From NCBI GenBank assembly GCA_964019425.1, contig OZ025862.1:248001-312000 (forward strand): a DNA stretch of 64,000 bases, read 5' to 3'. How positions within the stretch are numbered: the first letter of the stretch is position 1; every line of letters starts with the position of its first letter. The notes under the pieces were generated by a model. The model saw only the letters and a program-made list of their open reading frames with translations, was not told the DNA's origin and did no database searches. The position numbers were made by a program, and so were the translations under genes. Below are positions 1-9,831 of this stretch, piece after piece. Source of the stretch: Flectonema sp. DT1601. Taxonomy: Eukaryota; Euglenozoa; Diplonemea; Diplonemida; Diplonemidae.

Positions 1-2
1 GA

Positions 3-660
3 CACGTCAGCTCCAGAATCAGTGCTCTTTTCGAAAAGAAGTGGTCAAGGGAGGAGTTGCTTAACATCGGTGAGATGGTGAACTCTGCCACCAATGTGTC
101 AAAGGCGATTGCCTTCTTCAACAAGGACCATAAGAAGAGATTAACAGTTGGCACGGCAGGCAGGGCAATGAAGCTCTTTATTGAGGAACAGAAGAGGAAG
201 ACGAAGGGAGAACCACTAAAAGAGGGGCAGGTGAAATCTGGGAGACCCACCATCTTAACCACTGATGAGGAAGCAAGGGTGCTCGATTTAATTGAGAATA
301 TCCGTGCTTATGGTGGCTGTGTGTTTGCTTCTCTGGTTTCAAGCACAGCAAGGGGGATAGTGCTTGCAAGTGATACACCGGAACGCGTGGATTCTAGTTC
401 CCTACAAGAAGTATGGGCCTACAAGTTCCTGGAACGGAAGGGTTGGACACACCGTCGTGGAACCACTGCGAAAGTAGCGCCTGAAGCAGAACTCGCATCA
501 GCTCGGTCAAGGTTTCTAGAACGCATCTCCAGTGCTCGAATACATGGTGCAATTCCTGACAGCATGGTCATTAACTTTGACCACACCCAGTGCCTGATGC
601 TTCCATCAAGCAAGTGCACCTTCAATCCCAAAGGTGCCACTTCGGTGCCGATATCATGGA
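3..660 (+). mobile_element. pogo/Tigger-type DNA transposase, N-terminal part (runs off the window start)
   Basis: The frame is open from the first bases of the window, so the true start lies upstream. The segment reads as the N-terminal and early catalytic part of a DDE_1 (pogo/Tigger/jerky-like) transposase: a basic, helix-rich DNA-binding region, then GRPTILTTDEEARVLDLIE, typical of the helix-turn-helix stretch before the catalytic core, then VINFDHTQC, whose Asp fits the first catalytic acid. The homology stops just after KGATSVPISWT, where family members continue with a TDDKRG-type strand; that continuation is found at 2426. The gene is therefore split by the insert at 658-2425. The transposase would cut and join the ends of a plain DNA transposon. 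Family call from motif recognition only. Confidence 0.75.
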
Positions 661-2425
661 CATCCAAGCACTGCTGGATAGTTGCTGAATGCAGGGCCTG
701 CCTGTGGCATTATAATAACAGGCTAAGTCATTTGTAGTTCATAGTTTACCTTTGATTTTATAACTTCACACAGGGTACTATGAACGATGAGAGATCCAGT
801 GGGATCACTCAGGGTCTAGTAGAGACCACCAATGTTGTGCGTTGATAGGCAAGGTGACCAACCTTGACATTCTTTCTTTTCTCTCCTGTTGTGACAAACA
901 CAAAATACACACACAGTTTACAGTGTGTTCTTTGTGTATGTTTTCTTCAGGTGTGAGTAGTTTTTTTGTTCTTGCTCTTCAGGGAGGGCCTTAGCCAAAA
1001 GCTAACAGTCCAAATCTCACCTGGAAATTCAACTCAGTCCTTGTCAGTTTTGGCATCAAACTTGTAATGGTTTAATCATTACAGGTTATTTACTGAAATA
1101 TTTGTTCTAAAAGTTGCTAAGTATTTCTCACTTAGAATTTTTTTTATTTTTTTATTTTCAGCTTAATTAGCTACAAATTGTTTCTACTAAGTGTTTCTCA
1201 CTTAGATTTTTTTTTTGCTTTTCAGCTCCTTAAAAGCTGCTAAGTGTTTCTGCTAAGTGTTTCTCACTTAGAATTTTATTTTTATGTTCGTTTTCTATCC
1301 CTTCTCCTATCCCTTTTGTTCAAAATAAGCGGGAGGAAATTCTCTCATTCACGCTAAGATGCACTCTGAACTTTGATTTTTTGATCTGAGTGTGAGGGAA
1401 TGACCTGTTAGTGCATTGGGCATAGGCTGGGCTGCAGTTTAGATGTCTTAGGTGTTAATAGGGGGTTCCTCTTAGCATTTTTCTTTGTTCCCACCTTATG
1501 ATTTTCTTGAAGAAAAAAAATAGAAGTCATAATGGTGCTTCCCTCTGGAAGGGTTGTAAGCCATGGTGTCCAACTAGATTAAAGGACAAGTCTGGGATAA
1601 TCCCTGCCAGAGGGGCGAGTATTCTACCATGGTTGAAATACTCTGGCAACTGATCTTCAATTTTATGTTGTTTGTTAGCTGCTGGTGTAATTAAATCATG
1701 TGTTGATACTTGCATTTTGTTTATTTGTTATCTTTTACTACAATAACGCTTGCCTATATCTTTTCTTTTTATTCCCTATCTGTTCTGATCTGTTACTTCA
1801 TTTGTCTTGTTTAACTTCAGTTATATGCATTTTACTTTTTATTGTTTCCCATCTACTTTTTATTTTCTATTAGTTCTGGTCAGAAACTCCTGGGCAGCAA
1901 GAAGGAAAGTAGTTAAGTACTTCTGGGTGTTTGGCATCACCCCCCATAGTGAGCAAGTACAACAGGTAGCATTGGTAGTCTGTTGATCCTGAGTGATCCC
2001 AGCTACAGTTTTGTTTTTCTTTCTTTTTTTTTTTTAGAAGAAGATCAGGACATCCAAGCACTGCTGGATAGTTGCTGAATGCAGGGCCTGCCTGTGGCAT
2101 TATAATAACAGGCTAAGTCATTTGTAGTTCATAGTTTACCTTTGATTTTATAACTTCACACAGGGTACTATGAACGATGAGAGATCCAGTGGGATCACTC
2201 AGGGTCTAGTAGAGACCACCAATGTTGTGCGTTGATAGGCAAGGTGACCAACCTTGACATTCTTTCTTTTCTCTCCTGTTGTGACAAACACAAAATACAC
2301 ACACAGCTTACAGTGTGTTCTTTGTGTATGTTTTCTTCAGGTGTGAGTAGTTTTTTTGTTCTTGCTCTTCAGGGAGGGCCTTAGCCAAAAGCTAACAGTC
2401 CAAATCTCACCTGGAAATTCAACTC
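658..2425. mobile_element. Insert with 378-bp terminal direct repeats (LTR-like, no coding capacity seen)
   Basis: Positions 658-1035 and 2048-2425 are near-identical direct repeats of about 378 bp; by eye I saw about one difference. They enclose about 1.0 kb of AT-rich DNA with no convincing ORF, and the whole block sits inside the transposase gene. The layout resembles a small non-autonomous LTR element (TRIM-like). The near-identity of the two ends suggests a recent insertion. A clear target duplication and canonical TG...CA ends were not seen, so a segmental duplication remains possible. Part of the left repeat and adjoining interior recurs in inverted orientation at about 6990-7165, showing that it is a dispersed family. 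Confidence 0.55.
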
Positions 2426-3423
2426 CCACCGATGATAAGCGGGGCGTCAGCGTAGTACTGGGTTGCTCGATGACAGGGGACAAGCTCCCAATGCAGGCCA
2501 TCTACAAGGGTAAGACGGCTAGATCAACCCCACACAGCCACCCTTGTCTCGAACACCGAGATGATGTGCTGTTAACCAGAAATCTAAGAGGGTGGGCAAA
2601 CGAAACAACAACTATTGAGTACCTTCAGAAGGCAATAGTCCCATACTTTATTAAAAAACGCCAGGAGCTGGGACTTGAATCGGATCACCCTGGCCTCGCA
2701 GTATATGACCAGTTTAGGGGGCAGATAACTGAAGAGGTCCTTCGTAGCTTTGAAGAAGCAAATATCACGGTTGTACTAGTGCCAGGCGGATGGACTTCTC
2801 ATCTCCAACCGCTGGATCTAACTGTCATGGCCAACTTCAAAAGAAGCATCAAGCTTTCCTTTGGAGAGTGGCTGGCAGAGCAGACACGCAAGCGGGAGGA
2901 AAAATTAAAAAAATTAAATCTAAAAGCTGATAGAAACGCTAAGCGCGCTGCGAAAGGGAAGGATCCAAAAGATGTTGCTGAATCTGAACCCATGTCAAAA
3001 TGGATGAAGGAGCTCACAAAAACGAAGAACATTCGAGGGCCGCAAATTGAGTGGATAGTAACAGCCCTTGATAGCATTACGAAAAATAGTATCACAGCTG
3101 GTTTTATAAAAGCAGGTATTGTCAATCCTGTAAATCCACCCGAGCTACTGTTCGAATATTCGAACGAAGAAGACGACGACTTCATCAGAGTTACCACCCC
3201 GACGGGGAAGTGCAAGAAACAGCTTGATGATATTGTGCCACCTGTAAAGAACCCAAAACTTGAATTGCCAACTGTTGTAGAAGTTAAGTCTTTTCCTACA
3301 CCCAATGCTTCAGCGAACACGCTGCTCACAGAAAGTGATCTGTCTTACGATCGACTATGTCGATTACTTACTATTTTCCGTCCTGGTCAAGACGCTAAAC
3401 TGATTGTTTTTTCTTTAAAATAA
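2426..3423 (+). mobile_element. pogo/Tigger-type DNA transposase, C-terminal catalytic part
   Basis: This segment resumes the transposase homology with TDDKRGVSVVLGCSMTGDKL and an IYKGKT motif, as in DDE_1 proteins. The second catalytic Asp fits AVYDQFRGQ and the third fits SHLQPLDLTVMANFKRS, the hallmark LQPLD..N..FK block. After the core comes a Lys-rich stretch and an acidic tail with NEEDDDF, then a stop at 3421-3423. The frame also opens upstream to 2356 inside the right terminal repeat, but that part is not transposase. The last 90 bp of coding sequence are repeated in diverged form just downstream (about 3492-3580). Confidence 0.75.
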
Positions 3424-3430
3424 TTAAAAA

Positions 3431-3463
<33 letters not shown>

Positions 3464-3600
3464 AATAAACAATGTTATCATTGTTTTTTTTTCTATCGAT
3501 CAACTATGTCGATTAATTTCTATTTTCCGTCCTGATCGAGACGCTAAACTGATTGTTTCCTTTTTTTAAATAATAAATAAGAAAAAAAAAAAAAAAAAAA
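3343..3600. repeat. Direct repeat at the transposase 3' end, with poly(A) runs
   Basis: The sequence around the last codons (about 3343-3432, with CGTCCTGGTCAAGACGCTAA) is repeated at about 3492-3580 as a diverged copy (CGTCCTGATCGAGACGCTAA). The two are separated by poly(A) and T-rich sequence. The core GTCCT-GTCAAGAC-TAAACTGA also appears inverted at about 4930-4962, so these may be subterminal repeats of a transposon. Confidence 0.7.
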
Positions 3601-3649
3601 AAAGAGCATCTCCCTGCTATCCCTCATATCCCCACAATAATATTATACC

Positions 3650-3783
3650 TTTTCATTTTCTCTTTCCTTTTCTGGTCTTTTTTTTTTCTTTTTTTTCCTT
3701 TTTCATACAACGTTTTTTATTTATATATATATTTTTTTTTTTTTTTTTTCATGTTTGATTATTTCCTCTTCATTTTTTTTTTC

Positions 3784-3817
<34 letters not shown>

Positions 3818-4829
3818 TCTGCCTCTCTCTTAATTCTGTTCGTTTCTTTGAAACGAAAATTCATTTGAATATTATTCCTTGGTCAGCAACCATCATTGTC
3901 GCCCTTTGGGCCTGTTAAAAAAAATAAAAATAAAAAGAAAGTTTACATCGGGAATAGGGCAGGAGCCAAAAGCTCCCAGTCCGTTACTTCCCACTTTATC
4001 GAAATTCTATTCAAGTTCATGTGTAACAGGGAGCCCATTAGGTTCCGTGGATGCTTTCCTCTGGACCTGGCTTGCCCTCCTGAAGTCCGTAGTTGTGAAC
4101 ATGAGTTCATGTTTCTTAATACCGCACCTCATACCTCGGTGGGATCACACTGGCTACTGGCTGTTACAACTATTGGGGAAGGGAACTCCTTAGTTGTAGT
4201 TGATCCTCGTCTAGACTGCATCACCAGCACTACCAAAGCTGCACTCCGTTTTGCTTTTAGTAATTTTGACATCTCATTTATTAAGACTGGTGTGCAACCA
4301 GCTACCAACAACGTTATTTGTGGATATGTTGTCCTTTTCTGGGCTCTAAATATGAACCACGCTTATGTATCTGGAAGCAACCTCAACATTCAAGACATAG
4401 TTATCAAGCCCCCACCAGGTTGGTATGCAGAGGTGAATGCACTTCTACAGACGAGGCAACAATCGTTTCGATTCTGGACCGAAACTAATCCTAACAGCCT
4501 TGGTACACAAGACCAGCCTGTAGAACTTTAACCAGTTCAAATGTCGATAATTTAGTGTCAGAAAGTCAAAAAAAAAAGGTCAAAAAAAAGGTCAAAAAAA
4601 AATTTTTTTTTTCTGGAATCCGAATTTTGCTAAGTGTTTTCTGTGAATGATTGTACTAAAAAAACTTTGGATATAATAAAGATGGTGGATTTGGCCGTTT
4701 TTTGGCGATTTGGAGACTTTTTATACACCATGATATTTATAATTACGGTATATAAATAAAAAACGTTGTATGAAAAAGGAAAAAAAAGAAAAAAAAAGAC
4801 CAGAAAAGGAAAGAGAAAATGAAAATTAA
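3650..4829. repeat. About 78-bp inverted repeat pair flanking the peptidase ORF
   Basis: Positions 3650-3728 and 4751-4829 are near-perfect inverted copies of a T-rich (or A-rich) segment that includes ATACAACGTTTTTTATTTAT. An outer inverted pair, about 3380-3404 against 4938-4962, makes the symmetry extend over 1.58 kb. The peptidase-like ORF lies inside. This looks like the two ends of an element, or an inverted duplication of the transposon's 3' end. Confidence 0.75.
3896..4531 (+). mobile_element. Adenain/Ulp1-like cysteine peptidase ORF (virus-like or transposon-borne fossil)
   Basis: The ORF of about 211 codons has the order of motifs of the C5/C48 (adenovirus protease/Ulp1) clan: His in GSHWLLAVTT, an acidic residue in LVVVDPRLDC, and the nucleophile region NNVICGYVVLFWALNMN, in which Cys-Gly is followed by hydrophobic residues. 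Such peptidases occur in Polintons, adintoviruses and other virus-like elements, and also in some Ulp1-bearing DNA transposons. No capsid, polymerase or integrase partner was seen, so the element is a fragment at most. Family placement is inference. Confidence 0.5.
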
Positions 4830-5480
4830 ATGAGATTTATGACATAACAGACCAGATAGAGAGTAATAAAGGGAAAAGGAAAAGGAAAAGGAAAACGGGA
4901 AGGGTTCATTCACTTAGTTAAAATTAAGACCGGTTAGTCAGTTTAAGGTCTTGACTAGGACCAACAATAAAAAAAAGAAAAAATAACGATCAAGCTGAGC
5001 TGATCTTGTTTTTATTAAAAAAAATAGGGGAGCGGGAGGGATGGAAGGAATAAAGGGAGAAAAAAAGAAAAGGTCGATCAATTGAATCTGATCGTCGAGA
5101 AGGAGAAAACAATTGTTTTAAAGGTCGATCGGCATAGCCGATCGTTGATAAAAATAACCAGATATAAATACAATCAGTTTTAAAAAAAAAAAAAAAAAAA
5201 GATTAACGATCAAGCTGAGCTGATCTTGTTTTTATTAAAATTAGGGGAGCGGGAGGGATGGAAGGAATAAAGGAAAAAAAAAAAAAAAAAAAAAAGGTCG
5301 ATCAAATGGATCTGATCGTCGAGAAGAAGAAAACAATTATTTTAAAAAAAAATGATCGGTATAGCCGATCGTTGAGAAAAGAACAGATATAAATACAATC
5401 GGTTTTGGTGATCGACGAGTGGAGCGATCACTTGACAAGAATGAAAAAGAAAGGACCGATTAATTGGGACTTTGGTTGTA
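4830..5480. repeat. Two tandem copies of an about 215-bp palindrome-rich segment
   Basis: The segment starting AACGATCAAGCTGAGCTGAT at about 4984 recurs at about 5205. Each copy carries a GGGGAGCGGGAGGGATGGAA box, a GGTCGATCAA box, a hairpin (CGATCGGC-ATA-GCCGATCG at about 5131-5149, one base off in the second copy) and ends near AGATATAAATACAATC. No ORF is present. GATCG-type palindromes are frequent, as in transposon subterminal regions. Confidence 0.75.
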
Positions 5481-5518
5481 TTCCCAAGGCATGTTTTTTT
5501 TATTTTTTTTATTATTCA

Positions 5519-6620
5519 TTTACCATAGATGGAAGTGCCCTACAATTTGGAGGGCGTGTAGGGCGCTTTTAATATAAATATTATTTTGGAGGGCGCTTTT
5601 TTTTACCTTTTTTATTACGGAGTGAATAAATCAACAGGGGGGATAGGGGCTGGATCCTTTTGGGATCGGCCCTCCCTTCACTTCCGCTCTCCAACGGGGG
5701 GTCGCATCCCAGCCAATCGTCAGCGAAGAAAAGATTGCAAGGCATCGGCAAGCAGGCACAAAGAAACACTTAAGAGGGTAATAGTACAAACCTGTTTATT
5801 TTGTTTTTTTTAGGCGATTAACTATGCCAGATGCCAAGCAAACCAAGCGAGTGACGATCAGCTTCCTTCAGAGGTGGAGGAGCAGCGGCAGTGTGGCAAA
5901 CCTCCTCCTTCATCTGCATCCATGCTCCAGTGCAGGTGAGCCACTCTCTTCATCAAGTTGTAAGAGAGCTAAATTGACGGGGACTTACACTGACGCACAA
6001 GTATTTTGACGCAGAAGCCAAAAAAAAATTTTGACATGCTTGGCAGTCTTTCGAAAAAGAGAAAAAAGGGTGTCACGGGGTTCGAACCTGAGACCTCCAG
6101 GTCATGGTTCGGAGGTCAACAATGGCAAAAACAATGGGCTACTCCTTGAGAGCTTCCGAAGCCTGCTGCAATCCCTGAAGCTGAAACTCATTTCAGTGGA
6201 CGATGCATCCCAGATCTACAAGGAGCTGATTAGCCCGCAGAATGCACCGAGTCGAATATAGAGGGATTCGAGGAGGGAGAGTGCGTTCTTGCTAACTTGT
6301 TAATAGGCCGGTCTTCACGGTACCTTGTGAGAAAAAAAAGAAGTTTACTGGTGGCAAGTAAACTGATATCCCAGAGACGCATTTGATCGGGTGAACCGGA
6401 GAAAAGTCAAATAAGATGCGATTCGACCCTCGCTGAGGGCAGGGGTGTGTCAAAATGAGCTCGGCATTATATTAAATTTAATTAAAAAAGCGCCCTACGC
6501 ACCCTCCAGCGCCCTATTTTGGCCCTATTTTGGCCCTACAATGGCCCTACAAATTTTTGTGGCTGATTTTCACCAGGCGCCCTCCAAATTTGGAGGGCAC
6601 TTCCATCTATGATTTACATT
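5519..6620. mobile_element. 1.1-kb non-autonomous DNA element with terminal inverted repeats
   Basis: The left end (about 5519-5560, with ATAGATGGAAGTGCCCT) and right end (about 6575-6615, with AGGGCACTTCCATCTAT) are inverted copies of roughly 35-40 bp. The outer bases TTTACCATAG and CTATGATTTAC may include the target duplication. Subterminal GGGCGCTTTT and repeated GGCCCTA boxes are found near the right end. Three short ORFs inside (about 5586-5813, 5824-6009 and 6031-6261) have no recognised domains and are probably not genes. Best read as a MITE or a deletion derivative of a cut-and-paste transposon. Confidence 0.65.
6060..6112 (-). other. tRNA-3'-half-like segment followed by a T run
   Basis: On the minus strand the sequence reads GGTTCGAACC, a good T-loop/B-box, and shortly after that CACCC and a TTTTTT run that could stop Pol III. 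Just before it lies an inverted pair GACCTCC / GGAGGTC. The T stem pairs poorly and no D arm or acceptor stem was found, so it is not a functional tRNA. It may be a B-box remnant of a SINE inside the 5.5-6.6-kb element. Confidence 0.3.
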
Positions 6621-6799
6621 ATTATTTTTTTTTTTTTTTTTTAAATTAATAATCACATTTTGTTCAAAAAAATTTCATATTAGAGTAAAAGAAAAAGAAA
6701 AAAAAGAAATAAGAGAAAAAAAAAAAAAAAAACCATTGCTGGCCCCCTCACCACTCATAGAGGATGAGAAGGCCAGTAAGGCGTCACTCAAATCTATGC

Positions 6800-6958
6800 C
6801 AACTGAGCTAACAAAACAAGCCCGACCATCTCTGCCAACATTGTCTGTTACAAGTCAACCAACACAGCAATTTAAGTTTGTGAGTCAGGTTCTCGATGCC
6901 TTCTCGCAAACCACGAGACAACCTCTCTTTGAATATATTACAGTGACAAGCCAGCCAG
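6800..6958 (+). repeat. About 158-bp duplicated coding fragment (second copy at 9968-10125)
   Basis: This segment is almost the same as 9968-10125 inside the hypothetical gene ending at 10830. It encodes ELTKQARPSLPTLSVTSQPT and the following residues to ITVTSQP in both places. The copy here sits next to transposon-derived sequence and then diverges abruptly, so it looks like a captured or duplicated gene fragment. Confidence 0.85.
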
Positions 6959-6989
6959 CCTCATATTTCAGTAAATAACCTGTTGAAAT

Positions 6990-7165
6990 GGTAGTTAAAT
7001 TCAATGATGAAACCATTACAGGTTTGATGCCAAAACTGACATAGACTGGGTTGAGTTGCCAGGTGAGATTCGGACTGTTAGCTTTTGGCTAAGGCCCTCC
7101 CTGAAAGGCAAGAACGAAAAACTACTCAGGGCACCTGAAGAAAACATACACAAAGAACACACATA
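6990..7165 (-). mobile_element. Inverted partial copy of the 658-2425 LTR-like element
   Basis: The reverse complement of this stretch matches about 922-1090: the shared boxes include AGCTAACAGTC, GGGAGGGCCTTAGCCAAAAG and TTTTGGCATCAAAC. It covers the end of the left terminal repeat and the first part of the interior. It is more diverged than the two ends of the first copy are from each other, so it looks older. Confidence 0.75.
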
Positions 7166-7483
7166 CAAGTACATCACATCGCTTGCTGAACCTCCATCGA
7201 TCTACTTCCATTGTCCCTTGGCAAAAACAGGTACCGGAAAAAAAGCAAGACAAACTTGTTTTAATTGTGTTGTAATTTTCATCCTATGTGATATTCCAGA
7301 CTCGGAACATGGACAAGTGGTGTAAGAGACCCTTCATGTCAAGCAGACTTGAAGAGACTTCTTCGATGGTTATCAGTAAGACGGGTGCTGAGATATTTCC
7401 TCGGGAAGAAGTCTCCTTCAACGAAGCGCCGACGGATAGACTAACAACATCGACGTCTATCACGATCGAGAAGCCATGAGAAG

Positions 7484-8146
7484 TTGATAGTTATAAGAGC
7501 ATGTTATGCCGGGACTCTACTCGCACTAACTTCAGCAACATTGACACTGGAGGACGAGTCGCTTTCTATTATTACTACTACTGCGACCCCGTCTGTTACA
7601 ACCCTTTCGACTGTTTCGATGAAATTGTCAGATGCGTTATTATTATCGTCATCATCATCACAATCTACTACGGCATCATCGATATCGTCGTCATCACAAT
7701 CATTGTCATCATCATCACAATCTACTACGGCATCATCGATATCGTCGTCATCACAATCATTGTCATCATCATCGCAATCTACTACGGCATCATCGATATC
7801 GTCGTCATCACAATCATTGTCATCATCATCACAATCTACTACGGCATCATCGATATCGTCGTCATCACAATCATTGTCATCATCATCACAATCTACTACG
7901 GCATCATCGATATCGTCGTCATCACAATCATTGTCATCATCATCACAATCTACTACGGCATCATCGATATCGTCGTCATCACAATCATTGTCATCATCAT
8001 CACAATCTACTACGGCATCATCGATATCGTCGTCATCACAATCATTGTCATCATCACAATCTACTACGGCATCATCGATATCGTCGTCATCACGATCATT
8101 GTCATCATCATCCTCAACGCTGTCAAGCAGGCAATTAGAAAGATAA
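7484..8146 (+). CDS. Hypothetical Ser/Thr-rich segment with 57-bp repeats
   Basis: I do not recognise this protein. The open frame begins after a stop at 7442 and reads as a Thr/Ser-rich leader (SATLTLEDESLSIITTTATP), then eight 19-residue repeats of the type SSSSQSTTASSISSSSQSL, then a stop at 8144-8146. Downstream sequence that looks coding (8103-8610) is in another frame, so the Ser-rich part and the coiled-coil part would need an intron, a frameshift or separate genes. A 3' splice site-like TGATATTCCAG lies upstream at about 7300. Low confidence that this frame is translated. Confidence 0.3.
   Translation: MIVIRACYAGTLLALTSATLTLEDESLSIITTTATPSVTTLSTVSMKLSDALLLSSSSSQSTTASSISSSSQSLSSSSQSTTASSISSSSQSLSSSSQSTTASSISSSSQSLSSSSQSTTASSISSSSQSLSSSSQSTTASSISSSSQSLSSSSQSTTASSISSSSQSLSSSSQSTTASSISSSSQSLSSSQSTTASSISSSSRSLSSSSSTLSSRQLER
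7649..8102 (+). repeat. 57-bp minisatellite, eight units, open in all three forward frames
   Basis: Eight near-identical units start at 7649, 7706, 7763, 7820, 7877, 7934, 7991 and 8048; the last is 54 bp, having lost one TCA. The unit is TCA-rich and contains ACTACGGCATCATCGATATC. Because the length is a multiple of three and no forward frame contains a stop, it can be read as Ser/Thr-rich, as Ile/Val/Tyr-rich or as His/Arg-rich. Only the Ser-rich reading is in frame with plausible upstream coding sequence. Confidence 0.95.
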
Positions 8147-8888
8147 GCAATGAGGAATTCCCATCAGACCTAGTACTCCATGTAGAAATGGAAGATAAAG
8201 CGACGCAATTTCTAACATGGAGGATCGCAGATGCAAGCATTCAAACAGAATCCTGGGAGACGGACATCATTCTGAATAAGCTTCAGGCATCACTGATGGA
8301 GAACCAGTCAACCTTCCAGCGACTTGCTCATGAGAACAATGTCTTAAAGCAATCGCTAATTGAAGAAAAGACTGAATCAGGTTGGCTTAGGCTTGCTGCT
8401 CAACAGGCAGAGGCTAAGACTTATGTGGAAACAGAAACGCAATCTGTACCACAATGCTTGAGTGCTGTGACACAGACGGAGATCTACAGACTCGATGCAA
8501 AGAGAGAGGCAGAGTTCAGTAGAAAATTCTACAAAGCTGAACTTTCTGAGTCTACTTCGATAAAGTGGATACATAAGCCACGAAGTAGATCGGCAGGGAC
8601 TGTAAAATAAGAACAAACAAATTGAACAGGCGAGACTCTTACGTGAGATACCTGAAGTAAAGAAATCTCTAAAATATGATGAAAGTGTTTTGAGTGTAAT
8701 AAATGACTCTGATCGCTGTCTCGACATACACCGAAGAGCTGGAGGGACGACTGTCTTTTGCAATCAAGCAAATCGATTTGAAAATACATGCGGAGGTTCA
8801 ATTTAACGAGCTCGAGAGAATGAGGAAGTCGTACGAATGCACCAGCAATCCTACTTTAGATTCACGTAATGAGTTCTCACACTTTTGA
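8103..8888 (+). pseudogene. Coiled-coil coding segments in shifting frames, probably one decayed or intron-split gene
   Basis: From 8103 to 8610 the frame encodes a hydrophilic, heptad-like segment (for example SLMENQSTFQRLAHENNVLK and LRLAAQQAEAKTYVETET). Coiled-coil-like sequence continues in a second frame around 8611-8700 (EIPEVKKSLKYDESVLSVIN) and in a third at 8703-8888 (EELEGRLSFAIKQIDLKIHA). No standard introns connect them; a 28-base GT...AG stretch at 8602-8629 is very short. I read it as a decaying coiled-coil gene or one with errors. The family is not recognised. Confidence 0.4.
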
Positions 8889-9831
8889 AAGATAATTCGC
8901 AAACACAAAATAAAATAAAACCAAGCTGGGAAGAAGGGAGGGAGCTGGTGCTTATTTTCAAAGGAAGCCGAGCTCCAGGAAAGCTCATGGGGGAGGTACA
9001 AGAGAGAGTAAGAACCGCTCGCACGAGGCAGGCAGTTGGAGAGACGGCTGGAAACGCCAATCTTCAAACAAGTTAGAATACGAGTTTGTTGTAAAAAAAG
9101 AAACACTTCACTAATCTTTACTATTACTTGGGGGAAATAAGATGGAAACACATTACTTCTCTTCATCTGTTTGAAGACATGAATGATGTGAAGTAATCCT
9201 CGCATTCAGTAAACAGAGAAGACCTGTTTAGTAAAAGGAATGACTGTATTAGTGTTCGTACAATAGACTGTTGGTTCTACTGGTTGTTGACTTCGGGGAG
9301 TTTGGTTGAGTGGCTTCCGTTCCCTATTCGACACCATCGGAGTCGAATAAGTATTCGTTTTTCATTTCATTTTGTTGTTCAATTCATCAACACTCTTACT
9401 CGAATACATGTGAATCTTTCCGGATATGTTTTAGACCGAAAAGATTCTCATGTCGATAATTCATCACATGTTCGTAAAAGAGAGGAAGAGGAGCCGCATC
9501 ATTTCAAACAGTACAGCGATTCAAATATTTAAATAATTATAAATTCCCATTTTCAATGTCAAGTACATTATTTCACAACGAGAAATAATATACCGTTTAC
9601 ATGTGGCTGATGACGTGATTTGACGAGCGCAAAGCCCGAGTACAATCACAAAGGAAAGACGCAAGCACTCCTTCGGAAAACTAAATGCTTCGTTGTTTAT
9701 ATTCGAGATTGTTTTCTCACGGGTTTTAGCATCGATACCAACATTGCGACACTTCTCAATTAGCACGTCGGAAGATTCACACTGTTGTCCATGTTCCACT
9801 TTCCCCTCCCAAAACTTATCGGTAAGTTCAT
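8889..9831. other. Intergenic or unassigned stretch
   Basis: Short ORFs exist on both strands (plus 8885-9076, plus 9284-9532, minus 9521-9928) without recognisable domains. The minus ORF of 135 codons has fairly normal protein composition but overlaps the start of the next plus-strand ORF. I see no clear gene. Confidence 0.4.

Noticed and set aside
6060-6112. A tRNA gene on the minus strand
   Set aside because: Only a B-box-like T loop and a T run are present; the T stem pairs poorly and no D arm, anticodon arm or acceptor stem was found.
7649-8102. CRISPR-like array
   Set aside because: Units are contiguous without variable spacers, trinucleotide-rich, and in a eukaryotic coding context.
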